Positions 26,401-41,360 are shown, counted from the stretch's first letter. The stretch: 64,000 nucleotides of DNA from Paenibacillus thalictri (GCF_004307995.1 NZ_SIRE01000009.1:248001-312000), one strand, 5' to 3'. The notes: a model not told the origin generated them from the letters alone. A program made the numbers and translations.

Positions 26401-28065
26401 TATCCGTGGGTTGCAGAATGCCGCGGCGTAACCCCGGGCGTCGGCTTGATTTCTCCTCCTCCACACCATGACATATATTCGATTGAAGACTTGGCCGAGT
26501 TGATCCACGATTTGAAAAACGCCAACCCGCGCGCCCGTATCAGCGTCAAACTTGTGTCCGAGGTCGGCGTAGGGACGATCGCCGCCGGGGTCGCCAAGGG
26601 TAAAGCGGACGTCGTGCTGATCTCCGGCTACGATGGAGGAACCGGGGCTTCACCGCAGACGTCGATCCGCCATGCCGGATTGCCGTGGGAGCTTGGCCTT
26701 GCGGAAACGCATCAGACGTTGGTGCTGAACAACTTGCGCAGCCGGATTGCTGTTGAGACGGACGGCAAGCTGATGAGCGGACGCGATGTGGTCATTGCCG
26801 CACTTTTGGGAGCGGAGGAATTCGGTTTTGCTACGACGCCGCTGATAACGCTTGGCTGTATCATGATGCGCGTATGCCATCTGGACACCTGCCCGGTCGG
26901 CGTAGCAACGCAAAATCCGGATTTGCGCAAGAAATTTACCGGAGACCCGCAGCATGTCGTCAACTTTATGCGTTTTATCGCACAGGACATGCGTGAGCTG
27001 ATGGCCGAGCTTGGATTTAGAACCGTCGAAGAGATGATCGGACATACGGAAATTTTGGAAACCAAACAAGCCGTCGAACACTGGAAGGCTAGGGGCGTCG
27101 ACCTTTCACCGCTGCTTCATCAGCCGGATGTACCGGAGGAAGTCGGGCGTTTCTGCAGCATGGAACAGGATCACGGATTGAACCGGTCACTGGATGTAAC
27201 CGAGCTGCTGGACATTTGCCGTCCTGCTCTCGAACGTAAAGAACATGTTCATGCGATCCTTCCGATTCGTAACGTCAACCGTGTCACCGGAACGATTCTC
27301 GGCAGTGAAGTGACTCGGCGGTACGGCTTGGAAGGACTGCCCCATGACACGATTCGCCTGCATTTTAACGGTTCGGCCGGCCAGAGCTTCGGTGCGTTTG
27401 TTCCCAGGGGGATTACGCTGTCGCTGCAGGGAGACGCCAACGATTATGTCGGCAAAGGTTTGTCGGGCGGCAAAATCGCCATCTTCCCGCCGGAAAACGC
27501 CAATTTTGTGCCTGAAGAGAACATTGTGATCGGTAACGTGGCACTTTATGGTGCCACGGACGGCGATGTCTACATCCGGGGGATCGCAGGCGAACGGTTT
27601 GCCGTCCGCAATTCCGGCGCACGGGCCGTTGTTGAAGGTGTCGGCGACCATGGATGCGAATATATGACGGGGGGCCGCGTCGTCGTGCTTGGCGGCACCG
27701 GCCGCAATTTCGCCGCAGGCATGTCGGGCGGTATCGCTTATGTGCTCGATGAGGATGGCACGTTTGCTGAGCGCTGCAATAAAGAAATGGTGCTGCTCGA
27801 GCAAATGGAGGAGATTTACGAATCCGAAGAGGTTCGCAACATGATTCAGCATCATGCCACATTTACCGGCAGTGACGTCGCTCAGCGTATCCTGCTCAAT
27901 TGGGAGCTTTATTTATGGAAATTCGTCAAGATCATTCCGAAAGATTACAAGCGGATGTTCGAGGCGATCGAGCGTGTGAAAAGATCCGGCTTAAGCCAGC
28001 AGGAAGCGATGCTGGTTGCTTTTGAGGAGAACATGAGAGATGTCTCCCGCGTCAGCGGAAACTAA
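23479..28065 (+). CDS. gltB: Glutamate synthase (NADPH) large subunit
   Basis: 1528 residues. Transfers the amide of glutamine to 2-oxoglutarate, giving two glutamates. Domain order: class II glutaminase starting at Cys22 (HDACGIGF) after a short propeptide that is normally cleaved, then the central domain (about 480-770), the FMN-binding synthase barrel (about 840-1230), and the GXGXG beta-helix at the C-terminus. The 3Fe-4S cysteines are Cys1127, Cys1133 and Cys1138 ([12 protein letters not shown]). AAGGAAAGG 9 nt before the ATG sets the start; the open frame to 23308 is not family sequence. The small subunit follows after 21 nt. Bacillus naming calls this gene gltA. Confidence 0.97.
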   Translation: MTRNGLPAKQGLYDPQFEHDACGIGFVANIKGVKSHEILEQALAVLCNLDHRGGQGSETNTGDGAGILLQIPHGFLQRECAKEGIELPEAGRYGVGMAFLPQDAEARTKCEALIEESIRETGQQLLGWRTVPTDNVSLGATARSVEPFVRQVFIGASADVSDNLSFERKLYVIRKLIENAVRVQDLSCYFPSFSSRTIVYKGMLTPEQVSSYYIELKDPAVETALALVHSRFSTNTFPNWERAHPYRYLIHNGEINTLRGNVNWMHARQAMCETELFGGDLKKIMPIIDGEGSDSQMFDNCLEFLMLSGRSLPHAAMMMIPEPWSKHESMTPEKKAFYEYHSTLMEPWDGPAAISFTDGSIIGAVLDRNGLRPARYYVTSDDLIVLASEVGVLDIDPEKIVRKERLRPGRMLLVDTVEGRIVSDEEAKRRIVSEKPYREWLDQHLISLEELPEAPQVPESDHETLQQRQQAFGYTFEQLRKFLEPMAKIGVDPIGSMGYDAPLAVLSERPQLLYNYFKQLFAQVTNPPIDANFEEIITAQGTTIGPERNLIRPEPESCRQIRLASPFLTNEELAKLRHIERDGFQVAELPILFQADGGTAAMERAVNELYEAADQSIAEGATLLILSDRGVNAELAPIPALLAVSGLHHHLIREGTRTRVGLLLETGEPRETHHFALLLGYGAGAINPYLALETLDDMIRQNLLQGVTHEKAVYNYIKAVTKGVVKVLAKMGISTIQSYRGAQIFEAVGLNQAVVDKYFTWTYTPVGGIGVESIAEEAIARHRRGFSQQEGRDRVLDPGGELQWRQNAEDHLYQPETIHALQTAVKTNNYNLFKTFTKLIQRENEKYRTLRSLFAFKSVRPAVPLDEVESVEQIVKRFKTGAMSYGSISKEAHETLAIAMNRIGGKSNTGEGGESADRFTPDANGDSRRSAIKQVASGRFGVTSNYLVNSDEIQIKMAQGAKPGEGGQLPGSKVYPWVAECRGVTPGVGLISPPPHHDIYSIEDLAELIHDLKNANPRARISVKLVSEVGVGTIAAGVAKGKADVVLISGYDGGTGASPQTSIRHAGLPWELGLAETHQTLVLNNLRSRIAVETDGKLMSGRDVVIAALLGAEEFGFATTPLITLGCIMMRVCHLDTCPVGVATQNPDLRKKFTGDPQHVVNFMRFIAQDMRELMAELGFRTVEEMIGHTEILETKQAVEHWKARGVDLSPLLHQPDVPEEVGRFCSMEQDHGLNRSLDVTELLDICRPALERKEHVHAILPIRNVNRVTGTILGSEVTRRYGLEGLPHDTIRLHFNGSAGQSFGAFVPRGITLSLQGDANDYVGKGLSGGKIAIFPPENANFVPEENIVIGNVALYGATDGDVYIRGIAGERFAVRNSGARAVVEGVGDHGCEYMTGGRVVVLGGTGRNFAAGMSGGIAYVLDEDGTFAERCNKEMVLLEQMEEIYESEEVRNMIQHHATFTGSDVAQRILLNWELYLWKFVKIIPKDYKRMFEAIERVKRSGLSQQEAMLVAFEENMRDVSRVSGN

Positions 28066-28086
28066 CAACCATACGGAGGGTTAGCA

Positions 28087-29571
28087 ATGGGAAAACCGAC
28101 GGGTTTTATAGAATATCAACGCGAAGTCCCAGTGGAAATGGCTCCGCTGATGCGTATCTCGCATTGGAAGGAATTTGCCGTCCCCATGCCGGAAGAGAAT
28201 CTGCGGACGCAGGGCGCCCGCTGTATGGATTGCGGCATTCCGTTCTGCCATACCGGAAAATTGATCAGCGGCATGGCTTCCGGATGTCCGGTGAACAATC
28301 TCATTCCCGAATGGAATGATCTTGTATACCGCGGACAATGGCGCGAAGCGTTGGATCGGCTGCATAAAACGAACAACTTTCCGGAGTTCACCGGGCGTGT
28401 CTGTCCGGCTCCATGCGAAGGTTCGTGCACAGTCGGCTTGAACGGCTCCGCCGTAACGATCAAAAACATTGAAAAATCGATCATCGATAAAGGATTCGCG
28501 GAAGGTTGGGTTGTGCCCAATCCGCCGAAGACGCGCACCGGTAAAAAAGTCGCCGTCATCGGGTCCGGTCCATCCGGTCTGGCTTGCGCCGACCAGCTCA
28601 ACAAGGCGGGGCATACGGTGACGGTGTATGAACGGTCGGACCGCGTCGGCGGACTGTTGATGTATGGCATTCCCAACATGAAGCTGGACAAAACCTACGT
28701 ACAGCGTCGTGTCGATCTGATGAAAGCGGAAGGCGTGACTTTCGTGACCGGCACGGAGATTGGCAAGGACATCCCCGCAGCCCAGATCAAAGAGCAGAAC
28801 GACGCTGTGGTATTGTGCGGGGGAGCAACAAACGGCCGCGATCTCAAAATCGAGGGACGGGAGCTGAAAGGCGTTCACTTGGCGATGGAGTTTTTGTCCA
28901 AAAACACCAAAAGCCTGCTGGATTCCGCACATCAGAACGGCGCCCATATTTCCGCAGAAGGCAAAGATGTTATCGTTATCGGCGGCGGCGACACCGGAAC
29001 GGACTGCGTAGGCACCTCGATCCGTCACAAATGCAGAAGCGTAACTCAATTTGAGATCATGCCGCGTCCGGCGGATACCCGCCAGCCTAACAATCCGTGG
29101 CCGGAGTGGCCCCGCGTATATAAAATGGATTACGGCCAAGAAGAAGCTGCGGCGCTTCAAGGCGAGGATCCGCGTAAATATTTGATCAACACGAAGAAGT
29201 TTGTCGGCGATGAAAACGGGCATATCAAGGAGCTGCATACCGTCTTGATCGAATGGAAAAAAGACGATCAGGGCCGTTTTGTTCCGGCCGAAGTTCCGGG
29301 CAGCGAGAAGGTGTATCCTGCTCAGCTTGTACTGCTGGCGATGGGTTTTATCGGACCGGAGCATACCGTATTGGACCAGCTTGGCGTGGAGAAAGATGAG
29401 CGGACTAACGCCAAAGCGGAGTATGATAAATTTGCGACCAATGTCGAGGGGGTTTTTGCCGCCGGCGATATGAGAAGGGGACAAAGTCTGGTCGTATGGG
29501 CGATTAACGAAGGACGCGGTGCAGCTCGCGAAGTCGACCGTTATTTGATGGGCTCTTCCAACTTGCCATAG
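28087..29571 (+). CDS. gltD: Glutamate synthase (NADPH) small subunit
   Basis: 494 residues. Oxidises NADPH and passes electrons through FAD and iron-sulfur clusters to the large subunit. N-terminal cluster cysteines are seen at 46, 49, 54 and 67 ([12 protein letters not shown]) and 106, 110 and 114 (CPAPCEGSC). The FAD-binding GSGPSG lies at about 159-164 and the NADPH-binding IGGGDTG near 300. The C-terminal [16 protein letters not shown] is the usual FAD-contact segment. GGAGGG lies 6 nt before the ATG. Length is normal. It forms an operon with the large subunit. Confidence 0.97.
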   Translation: MGKPTGFIEYQREVPVEMAPLMRISHWKEFAVPMPEENLRTQGARCMDCGIPFCHTGKLISGMASGCPVNNLIPEWNDLVYRGQWREALDRLHKTNNFPEFTGRVCPAPCEGSCTVGLNGSAVTIKNIEKSIIDKGFAEGWVVPNPPKTRTGKKVAVIGSGPSGLACADQLNKAGHTVTVYERSDRVGGLLMYGIPNMKLDKTYVQRRVDLMKAEGVTFVTGTEIGKDIPAAQIKEQNDAVVLCGGATNGRDLKIEGRELKGVHLAMEFLSKNTKSLLDSAHQNGAHISAEGKDVIVIGGGDTGTDCVGTSIRHKCRSVTQFEIMPRPADTRQPNNPWPEWPRVYKMDYGQEEAAALQGEDPRKYLINTKKFVGDENGHIKELHTVLIEWKKDDQGRFVPAEVPGSEKVYPAQLVLLAMGFIGPEHTVLDQLGVEKDERTNAKAEYDKFATNVEGVFAAGDMRRGQSLVVWAINEGRGAAREVDRYLMGSSNLP

Positions 29572-29645
29572 TCAACGGCTTGATGGCAGTTTCTTTAGAC
29601 AGAATGGATAACTTAATTTTTATGCGTACAAAGGAGCTTGTCCTG

Positions 29646-30047
29646 ATGATGGCCAAAGATATTGTTTCCACGGAAGAGATGAAAGCCCTGTTGTCCGGGG
29701 ATGAGACCGAAGATACGGTGAACGATGTAAGCCCAGGATTTGTGCTGGAAAAAACAAGCGCAGATCGCCAGATCAATGAATTGGTTATGATTGTGCGTAC
29801 TTTGCAAAGCCAAGTGGATGTATTGACTTCACGAGTCCGGGTGCTGGAGCACTTGCTTAATGATCAAGATGCCATAGCCGAGGCGGCGGCCGCTTCCGAG
29901 ATGCGGAGGAACAAGCTGCTGGCGCTTACGGACCAAGAGGCTCCGGGGGCACGCCCCAGAACGGAACCAAAGCCGCTTCCCTTGATGCCGAGATCCGAGC
30001 TTCACGGAAAGAAGAAAAAGGGCTTTTTTAACCGCGGCAGTGATTAA
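29646..30047 (+). CDS. Small coiled-coil protein with a FliM/FliY-like N-terminus
   Basis: 133 residues, unknown function. The N-terminal MAKDIVSTEEMKALLSGDE resembles the EIDALLSG peptide that starts FliM and FliY, but no flagellar domain follows. Residues about 45-75 form a heptad-like stretch (INELVMIVRTLQSQVDVLTSRVRVLEHLL) likely to dimerise as a coiled coil. The tail is Pro-rich and then basic (GKKKKGFFNR). AAGGAG is 9 nt before the ATG at 29646; an ATG at 29580 lacks a site. It lies 74 bp after gltD and before a shared terminator, so it may be co-transcribed with gltBD. No membrane segment. Confidence 0.7.
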   Translation: MMAKDIVSTEEMKALLSGDETEDTVNDVSPGFVLEKTSADRQINELVMIVRTLQSQVDVLTSRVRVLEHLLNDQDAIAEAAAASEMRRNKLLALTDQEAPGARPRTEPKPLPLMPRSELHGKKKKGFFNRGSD

Positions 30048-30085
30048 TGCCGTTTGAATTTAGCGATGATGCTTATAAAATTGGA

Positions 30086-30137
30086 AAAACAGGCTCCTCT
30101 TGTTCAGCCGACGGCTGCGCAAGAAGAGCCTGTTTTA
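30086..30137. terminator. Strong bidirectional terminator
   Basis: AAAACAGGCTC (30086-30096) pairs with GAGCCTGTTTT (30126-30136); inner TCTTG/CAAGA pairs extend the stem. A-run and T-run sit on the two sides. It ends the gltBD unit and the convergent collagen-like gene. Confidence 0.85.
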
Positions 30138-30192
30138 TAGTAATCTTACAAGTGGGAAGAAGCAGCAGTTGACGGGCATGTCGACGGTTAGG

Positions 30193-34888
<4,696 letters not shown>

Positions 34889-34970
34889 TGATAGCCGGTG
34901 CTTTAGGTGAATTCAGCGTTTTTATACCCATAAAGATGTGTTTGGCTGTAGCTGAACTAAGGAGGGTGCA

Positions 34971-35036
34971 GTGATCTTATATCTCGACGCCATAAGAGGG
35001 ATGGGGGAGGTCTTTGTTTTAAGGTCCCAAGTATGA
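34971..35036 (+). CDS. Possible 21-codon ORF with a strong ribosome site
   Basis: AAGGAGG (34959-34965) is 5 nt before a GTG, followed by 21 codons (peptide MILYLDAIRGMGEVFVLRSQV) and TGA. The stop is directly followed by a 13-bp perfect hairpin. The peptide is partly hydrophobic. No promoter is evident, so this may be chance; the link between site, ORF and hairpin is the only support. Confidence 0.25.
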   Translation: MILYLDAIRGMGEVFVLRSQV

Positions 35037-35073
35037 GAGCCTATCCACATGTGAAGCAAGTGTGGATAGGCTC
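35037..35073. terminator. 13-bp perfect hairpin without a clear T-run
   Basis: GAGCCTATCCACA (35037-35049) and TGTGGATAGGCTC (35061-35073), 11-nt loop. Neither side has a T-run, so it may act as an RNA stabiliser or a weak terminator for the histidine kinase gene that ends at 35175. Confidence 0.5.
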
Positions 35074-35174
35074 AGGACATATTCCAGTATTCATATTTCA
35101 TTTGTCGCATTACGTGTTTTCAAAGCCCGGCAAAGTAAGGAGCAAAGAGAGTAGAAGAGAAGGGACATTGAAAT

Positions 35175-36941
35175 TCAAAGGTGCTTGTCAACAGGAATGG
35201 TTAACGTGATCGATGTGCCTTTGCCGACAACCGATTTCATACTCACCCCAGACCGGTCTCCATAATGCAGCTTCAGCCGCTCCAGTACATTGGTTAAACC
35301 GATCCCCGACATTTTCTCGGTTGTTTTTGCGGTTTCATTCTCCAAATCGCTCAATCCGCTCATCATTGACGCGATTTTTTCTTCAGACATTCCCTCCCCG
35401 TCGTCGGACACCGTAATGCTGAGCGAGTCAGCGTTCAGCTCCGTTTGCAAGGAAATTAAGCCTTCTCCTTTCCCGGCCAAACCATGGAATATGGAATTTT
35501 CCACTAGAGGCTGAAGGATCATTTTGGGAACAAGGAACGCTTCGTGTTCTTCCGGGACCTGATCTTCATAAACGATACCGGAACCGTATCTCATCTGTTG
35601 GATTTGCACGTAGGCTTTCAGCGTATTCAGTTCGTGCTGCAGCGGGACAAAATCGTTCTTGCGGTCGATGCTGTACATCAATATGAGAATCAGCGAGCGG
35701 ACGGTTTCTTCAACCTGCTCTCTTTTATTTTGCCGGGATAAGCTGGATATGCATGACAAGGTGTTGTATAGAAAATGAGGCCGGATTTGGTTCAGCAGGA
35801 ACCTCAGCTCAATATTCTTTTTCTTTTGTTCCGTCCGTTCGATATCTTCCACCAGCCGTTGAATCCGTTTAAGCATCGTTTGGAAGCTGTGTGCGAGCAG
35901 GCCGATTTCGTCGCTTCGGTCAGCCATATCCGAATGAAGCGTCAGTCTGCCGTCTTTAATCCGGTCCATCTGCTTGGCCAATTTGCGAATCGGCAGCGTC
36001 ACTTGACGGCTGACAACAAGCACGCAGGCAAACAATAAGAAATACCACAATACGCCTAACTTTAAAATACGTGAAGTTAAGCCCTGCACCCCTTGCTGAA
36101 AAATCTCTTCTTTTGTCAGTGAAACGAAATACCAGCCAAGCCGGTTGCGGTTGCTTTTGGTCGCCATGACGGTCCCTGCGGGAGTATTCACATTATGAAT
36201 GCCGTTAGGCAGCTCGAGCAGCTGCCGCAGCAGCTCCGAGGAAGCTGGCCGGTCGGATAGGCCGGGAGTTGAATCGGCTAATACGTCGCCATCGTAAGCG
36301 ATCACATCGCCGAAAGTATTAAATAATACGTAGCTTTGATTCTGGTCGTACAGGAACCTTCCCAACTCTCGGGTTAATGAAAGCGTATCGAGCTCCGCAG
36401 CAATCGTCAGCTTGTCGTTACCCAGCGCATCTTTAACGGATAACACAAACGAGATGGTCATCTCGGTCGAGAGCGGAGAATAGTAGGGCCGGCTCCAGGA
36501 AATAACGCCCGGATTTTCGTCTGCGATCTTGAACAGATGGGCGATTTCCGGATGACCGATAATGTCGAACAGCACAGGGCTGCTGGAATAAACCACTCCG
36601 TCGCGGGTGCTGACAAATATATGATTGATGAGTCCTTGGTTGTTTTGAGAGTATGTGCGCAGCGTATTTTCAATCTCCGTTTTATCCGCTGGCTTGGAGA
36701 ACACGGGATGCTGGGAGACGCTGAGCAGAATATTGCGGATGTTCTGCAAATACAGGTCCAAATATTGGCCGGTCCGCTCGATATATAAATTTTGGTCGTT
36801 TGATTTTTGTGCGATTAGCGCATCCTTGGAGCTGTCCGTTACGGTGTAAAGCAGCCCGAAGAGCACAAGCACGGTGGGGATGGTCAGCAGAACCATCAGC
36901 TTGGCGAAAATACCCATGCGGATTTGCGGGAACCGGTTCAT
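35175..36941 (-). CDS. Sensor histidine kinase, YesM family
   Basis: 588 residues. A membrane helix near 14-35 (LMVLLTIPTVLVLFGLLYTV) and another near 295-315 (LGVLWYFLLFACVLVV) bracket an external dCache-like sensor domain. A HAMP segment follows (TLPIRKLAKQMDRIKDGRL). The His_kinase box is PHFLYNTLSCISSL with His389, then an HATPase domain with LVENSIFHGL, DDGEGM and GIGLTN. It signals to the response regulator whose gene overlaps its start by 4 nt (ATGA). The pair is divergent from an LplB/YtcP-type importer and likely induces it when a carbohydrate is present. Confidence 0.93.
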   Translation of the reverse strand: MNRFPQIRMGIFAKLMVLLTIPTVLVLFGLLYTVTDSSKDALIAQKSNDQNLYIERTGQYLDLYLQNIRNILLSVSQHPVFSKPADKTEIENTLRTYSQNNQGLINHIFVSTRDGVVYSSSPVLFDIIGHPEIAHLFKIADENPGVISWSRPYYSPLSTEMTISFVLSVKDALGNDKLTIAAELDTLSLTRELGRFLYDQNQSYVLFNTFGDVIAYDGDVLADSTPGLSDRPASSELLRQLLELPNGIHNVNTPAGTVMATKSNRNRLGWYFVSLTKEEIFQQGVQGLTSRILKLGVLWYFLLFACVLVVSRQVTLPIRKLAKQMDRIKDGRLTLHSDMADRSDEIGLLAHSFQTMLKRIQRLVEDIERTEQKKKNIELRFLLNQIRPHFLYNTLSCISSLSRQNKREQVEETVRSLILILMYSIDRKNDFVPLQHELNTLKAYVQIQQMRYGSGIVYEDQVPEEHEAFLVPKMILQPLVENSIFHGLAGKGEGLISLQTELNADSLSITVSDDGEGMSEEKIASMMSGLSDLENETAKTTEKMSGIGLTNVLERLKLHYGDRSGVSMKSVVGKGTSITLTIPVDKHL

Positions 36942-37666
36942 GAGCTGCGATACTCCCTGGGTGATTTACCGAAATGTTTGCAAAATATTTCCGTGAAGTA
37001 ACGGTAATTGGACATGCCGACTTTTTCGGCGATTTCATAGACCTTCAGGGTGCTGTTCTTCAACAGCTCCGCCGCTTGCTCCAGCTTGATCCTTTTGACG
37101 TAATCTTGAAAATATTCTCCGGTCTCCTTACGGAACAATGCGCCGAAATAATTAACGCTTAAACCGACCTGCGCAGCCACATCCGTCAAATTGATCGTTT
37201 CGGTTTTATGCTGTATTACATAATCGATCGCTTGGCTTACCTCGAGCCTGTACGCCTTTTCCGGTTTTAACGGAGCGGCCGGTGCCGACGGAATCGTTTT
37301 GCGCGCTTTATTCAGCGCTTCAAGCAGCTCTTGATCGCGGTAAATGCCTTTGACCAAATAATCTTTGGCGCCAAGCAGAAGCGCTTCGCGGACATAATCA
37401 AATTCCTTATGACAGGTCAGCAAAATAACCGGGAGTCCGATTTCCCGTTCCTGCAGTTTTCTCATTAAGCTAATCCCGTCCATGACAGGCATCATAATGT
37501 CGGTGATCAGGATATCGGGGGCGCTGCTTTCAATGAGTTCAAGCGCTTCCCGCCCATGTCTCGCTTCGCCGGCGAGCCGGAAGCCATGCTCCGCCCATGG
37601 AAACATGCGCATGCTTTCGCGTATCGGAATCTCATCGTCAACAATTAATACAGAGGCCTCTGTCAT
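36938..37666 (-). CDS. Response regulator, YesN family (receiver + AraC)
   Basis: 242 residues. The receiver domain has Asp10-Asp11 (LIVDDE), the phosphorylated Asp56 (DILITDIMMP) and a Lys in LLLGAKDYLVKG. The AraC DNA-binding end starts near 140 (INLTDVAAQVGLSVNYFGALFRKETGEYF) and ends with YFTEIFCKHFGKSPREYR. GGGGAGG 7-8 nt before the ATG at 37666 is preferred over the in-frame start at 37729. Its gene comes first in the unit and overlaps the kinase by 4 nt. The expected target is the divergent transporter operon at 37996. Confidence 0.93.
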   Translation of the reverse strand: MTEASVLIVDDEIPIRESMRMFPWAEHGFRLAGEARHGREALELIESSAPDILITDIMMPVMDGISLMRKLQEREIGLPVILLTCHKEFDYVREALLLGAKDYLVKGIYRDQELLEALNKARKTIPSAPAAPLKPEKAYRLEVSQAIDYVIQHKTETINLTDVAAQVGLSVNYFGALFRKETGEYFQDYVKRIKLEQAAELLKNSTLKVYEIAEKVGMSNYRYFTEIFCKHFGKSPREYRSS

Positions 37667-37995
37667 CTGTGATCCTCCCCGGGAATCATGATATGTGCTG
37701 GTTGACAAGGAATTTCGCGGCTGCTTCAAGCCCGCTGCAGATAGCTTCTTGCAACCTGACGTTACGGATAAGCCGATTTTTTACAGGGTGCATCTTAAGT
37801 ATAGCAACTGGACGCTTTGCCGAATATCCGAAAATCAGCGATATTGTCAGTAAATCAACGATGGCGCCGGTCATCTGCGGGGAATCCGTGATTTCCTGAC
37901 ATAATCGTCGTCTATCCGTATATTCATCCCCGAAGATCAGCGGTTAGAATACGAAGTATGCCGGCAAGACAAAGCGAGAGCTTGGGGGGAAGCGA
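37667..37995. other. 329-bp divergent control region (YesN-type regulator / ABC operon)
   Basis: No gene seen. This is where the response regulator should bind to activate the importer operon. I see no convincing promoter or direct-repeat operator by eye. Confidence 0.5.
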
Positions 37996-38904
37996 ATGAC
38001 GAAAGGACTGCGAGTGGTGTGGAGGTATCATACGTTATATTTGATGCTTCTGCCGGGACTCGTGTATTATGCGGTATACCGTTACGGGCCTATGTGGGGT
38101 GCGGTGATCGCATTTAAAGATTTCAACATTATGGATGGCATCTGGGACAGTCCGTGGGCGGATCCGTGGTATAAACATTTTGCTTATTTCTACGACTCGC
38201 CGTACTTTGGGCAAATTCTGCTGAATACGTTTCTGATCAGCCTGTATAAAATTGTTTGGGGTATGCCGCCGGGCATTCTGCTGGCGCTGCTGCTCTACGA
38301 GGTACGGAACGCCCGATTCAAAAAGTGGATTCAAACGGTCAGCTATTTGCCCCACTTTTTATCTTGGGTGATCATTTACGGCATGATTTTTGCTTTCTTG
38401 TCGGAAACCGGCGGTATCGTCAACCGATGGATCAAGGATTATATCGGCCATTCGATTCCGTTCCTGCAATCGACCGACTGGTTTCGCACCATTCTGGTCG
38501 GCTCCGAGGTATGGCAAACCGCCGGTTGGAGCGCCATCATCTATTTGGCCGCGCTGGCCGGAGTCGATCCGACCTTATACGAAGCGGCCCGCTGCGACGG
38601 TGCAGGGCGCCTGCGCATGTTATGGCATATATCGCTGCCGGGGATTCGCAGTGTCATTGTGCTGCTGCTTATTTTGAAACTGGGACACATACTGGATGCC
38701 GGCTTTGACCAGATTTATATCATGTATAACGTGCATGTCTATCCGGTCTCGGACATTATCGACACCTGGGTATTCCGGGTCGGGCTGGAGCAGCTTAATT
38801 TCAGCTTGGGCGCCGCGGTCGGCTTGTTTAAATCGCTCATCGGCCTTGCTCTTGTCGTTTCCGCCAACCGGATCGCCAGAAAATGGGGTGAAGGCGTATG
38901 GTAA
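37996..38904 (+). CDS. ABC transporter permease, LplB family
   Basis: 302 residues, six membrane helices. N-terminal YLMLLPGLVYYAVYRYGPMWGAVIAFKDFN is the LplB signature. The EAA-type loop is YEAARCDGAGRLRMLWHISL. GGGGGAAG lies a few bases before the ATG. Overlaps the next permease by 7 nt. Transporters of this kind import oligosaccharides such as pectin, xylan or alginate fragments; the exact sugar is unknown. No ATPase gene in the cluster. Confidence 0.93.
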   Translation: MTKGLRVVWRYHTLYLMLLPGLVYYAVYRYGPMWGAVIAFKDFNIMDGIWDSPWADPWYKHFAYFYDSPYFGQILLNTFLISLYKIVWGMPPGILLALLLYEVRNARFKKWIQTVSYLPHFLSWVIIYGMIFAFLSETGGIVNRWIKDYIGHSIPFLQSTDWFRTILVGSEVWQTAGWSAIIYLAALAGVDPTLYEAARCDGAGRLRMLWHISLPGIRSVIVLLLILKLGHILDAGFDQIYIMYNVHVYPVSDIIDTWVFRVGLEQLNFSLGAAVGLFKSLIGLALVVSANRIARKWGEGVW

Positions 38905-39764
38905 TGTCGGTCAAGGAGAAGTGGTTTCTCGGACTCGTGTATCTGTTGTTGTCGTTGTTTGCAGTCAGCATCGTTTTCCCGCTGCTGTATGTCGTCTCCG
39001 TTTCGGTGACGCCTTATAGCGAGCTGGTAAAGCATGGAGGGTTTGTCATCATTCCGAGCGCGGCGACGCTGGATGCATACCGCATTTTTTTAAGCGATTC
39101 GCTCATTCCAAGCGCTTACAAGGTGACGGTATTTATTACGGTGGTCGGTACGGCGGTCAATTTGCTGCTCACCTCGCTGATGGCGTATCCGCTCAGCAAA
39201 AAGTTTCTGCCGGGAAGAAATGTGCTGCTGTTTCTGATCGTGTTCACCTTTTTGTTTAACGGCGGCATTATTCCGACCTATTTAATTGTGAAAAGCACCG
39301 GACTGATCAACTCGGTATGGTCGATGATTATTCCGCTGGCCGTGACAACTTATAATTTATTAATCATGAAAACTTTTTTTGAAAACTTGCCGGAAAGCTT
39401 ATACGAGGCGGCGCGTATCGATGGAGCGGGCGAGCTGCGTATTTTCGTCCAGCTGGTGCTGCCATTGTCGATGCCGATTATGGCAACGATCGGATTGTTT
39501 TACGCCGTTAATCATTGGAACGAATTTTTCCAAGCCATTATGTACATTAACGATACGTCCAAAAAGCCGCTGCAAGTCGTGCTCCGCGGTATTTTATCCA
39601 GCGCGTTAAATCCCGATCAGATGGCGTCTTTAGAGCAGACGCTGCCCAGCGAATCGCTGCAGATGGCGGCGGTTATCTTAACGGCGCTGCCGATTCTTGT
39701 CGTGTATCCTTTCGTCCAGAAATATTTTACACAAGGTGTTTTGCTTGGATCGGTTAAGGGCTAA
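38898..39764 (+). CDS. ABC transporter permease, YtcP family
   Basis: 288 residues, six membrane helices, partner of the LplB-type subunit. The usual FNGGIIPTYLIVKSTGLINSVW segment and the EAA-type loop YEAARIDGAGELRIFVQLVL are present. The C-terminal YPFVQKYFTQGVLLGSVKG is characteristic of the family. Starts at 38898 or at the second ATG at 38904; GGGGTGAAGG precedes both. Binding-protein gene follows after 30 nt. Confidence 0.93.
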   Translation: MVMSVKEKWFLGLVYLLLSLFAVSIVFPLLYVVSVSVTPYSELVKHGGFVIIPSAATLDAYRIFLSDSLIPSAYKVTVFITVVGTAVNLLLTSLMAYPLSKKFLPGRNVLLFLIVFTFLFNGGIIPTYLIVKSTGLINSVWSMIIPLAVTTYNLLIMKTFFENLPESLYEAARIDGAGELRIFVQLVLPLSMPIMATIGLFYAVNHWNEFFQAIMYINDTSKKPLQVVLRGILSSALNPDQMASLEQTLPSESLQMAAVILTALPILVVYPFVQKYFTQGVLLGSVKG

Positions 39765-39794
39765 CATAATTCAATATAAAAGGGTGGTAATCGT

Positions 39795-41360
39795 ATGAAC
39801 AAAGGGTTGTTCCGGTCTCTTTCCGTGTTAACCGTATTATCGGCGGCTCTCGCCGGGTGCTCCTCCGGAGGTGTGCAGCAAACTCCCGCTGCGGGCCAAA
39901 CTGCGGATTCGTCCGGGAAAAAAGCCGACGCGCCGGCTGCGGGAACTGCCGCTCCCTCCGCTAAAGGGCCGGTGAAGGTCAGCGTATTTGTATCGGGCTC
40001 CGGGGTGCCAACGCCGGATAAGGATCCGATCCTTCAGGAGCTGAACAAGGCGCTGAACATGGATTTGGAATTCAACGTCGCGACCAGCGATTATGCGCAG
40101 CAGCTGAATGTCAAGATCGCCGGGGGCACGCCTCCCGATATTTTTGAAGTGACCAAGGTTCAGCTGGAAGAGCTGGCGAAGCAAGGACTGCTGCTCGATC
40201 TGGCACCGTACATTGAGAAGATGCCAAACGTAAAAAAGACGTATACCGCTGAAGATTTAACCAAAGGAAAAGTCGGCGGCAAGCAGTATTCCCTGCTCAA
40301 GCGGGGGCTTCAGCAGCAGAACGCGCTGTGGGTGCGCAAGGATTGGATGGATAAGCTGGGCCTCAAGGAGCCCAAAACGCTCGACGAATTGAAACAGCTG
40401 CTGGTGGCGTTCACGGAGCAGGATCCGGACGGCAACGGTAAAAAGGACACCTACGGCTTGACCGGGGTCGGCGATTTTACCTCGATTAATGCGTTCAGTC
40501 CGATATTTGCCGCGTTTGGCGTGCCGATTCCCGGCAATTTCACGATCGATACCGGCAAGGTGACTTATTCGACTACCGATCCGCGGACGACAGAGGCGAT
40601 TAAATATATTTCCGAGCTGATCAAGTTAGGGGTTGTCGATCCTGAGCTGATGGCCAACAAAGGGCTGAAAGACCAGCAAAAAGCGTTCCAAGGACTGGCC
40701 GGCGCGATTTACCGCGCATGGGGAGAACTGGCGAAGGATAACTATGTTGCCGATTACAAAAAGATTAATCCGAATGCGGATTGGCAGCCGATCGGCGCAT
40801 TGACCGGGCCGGGCGGGACATTTGGCGGATTTTACGACGAAGGCAACGTGTTTGGCCGGATTGCTCTCCCGAAGAGTTTGGAGAAGAAGCCGGAAGTGCT
40901 GAACAAAGTGCTTGAGTATCTGGACTATATTACCGAACCCGGCAAAGGCCAGACGCTGGTCAACTTTGGAGTGGAGGGCAAGCATTATGAAATGGCGAAC
41001 GGGCAGATGAAGCTGCTGCCGGCGATTTCCGAAACGGCATATGCCTTCCAGGTGCAGCTCACCGGGCGGACGGAAGGTCCTTATCTGAAAACGAAGTTCC
41101 CGAATCAGGCCAAATATATCGATTTTACTTACAATTTGCCGATGGTCAAAACATACACCGGTCTGGTATCTAACCCGGCGGGTGTGGTCGTTGACGACAA
41201 GAATCGTTTTGAACAAGAAGAGGTCATTAAATTCATGTACGGCAAACGCCCGATTTCCGAATACGGCCAATTCATCGATACGCTGAACAAAACCTATCAG
41301 CTGCCGCTTTATATGCAAGAGGCGGATAAAGCGCTGAAAAGTTTGGGTTATATCAAGTAA
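39795..41360 (+). CDS. ABC transporter solute-binding lipoprotein, LplA family
   Basis: 521 residues. Lipoprotein signal with lipobox LAGC (Cys22), a Ser/Ala/Pro/Lys linker to about residue 55, then a large binding domain (VKVSVFVSGSGVPTPDKDPILQELNKALNMDLEF). Length and the C-terminal KTYQLPLYMQEADKALKSLGYIK fit the LplA/YtcQ group, which work with LplB and YtcP permeases. AAAGGGTGG lies about 7 nt before the ATG. It binds the ligand outside the cell; the substrate is probably an oligosaccharide, unspecified. Confidence 0.92.
   Translation: MNKGLFRSLSVLTVLSAALAGCSSGGVQQTPAAGQTADSSGKKADAPAAGTAAPSAKGPVKVSVFVSGSGVPTPDKDPILQELNKALNMDLEFNVATSDYAQQLNVKIAGGTPPDIFEVTKVQLEELAKQGLLLDLAPYIEKMPNVKKTYTAEDLTKGKVGGKQYSLLKRGLQQQNALWVRKDWMDKLGLKEPKTLDELKQLLVAFTEQDPDGNGKKDTYGLTGVGDFTSINAFSPIFAAFGVPIPGNFTIDTGKVTYSTTDPRTTEAIKYISELIKLGVVDPELMANKGLKDQQKAFQGLAGAIYRAWGELAKDNYVADYKKINPNADWQPIGALTGPGGTFGGFYDEGNVFGRIALPKSLEKKPEVLNKVLEYLDYITEPGKGQTLVNFGVEGKHYEMANGQMKLLPAISETAYAFQVQLTGRTEGPYLKTKFPNQAKYIDFTYNLPMVKTYTGLVSNPAGVVVDDKNRFEQEEVIKFMYGKRPISEYGQFIDTLNKTYQLPLYMQEADKALKSLGYIK

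Noticed and set aside
28081..29484. Minus-strand frame of 467 codons opposite gltD
   Set aside because: Same reason: full overlap with a well-supported gene and no own signals.
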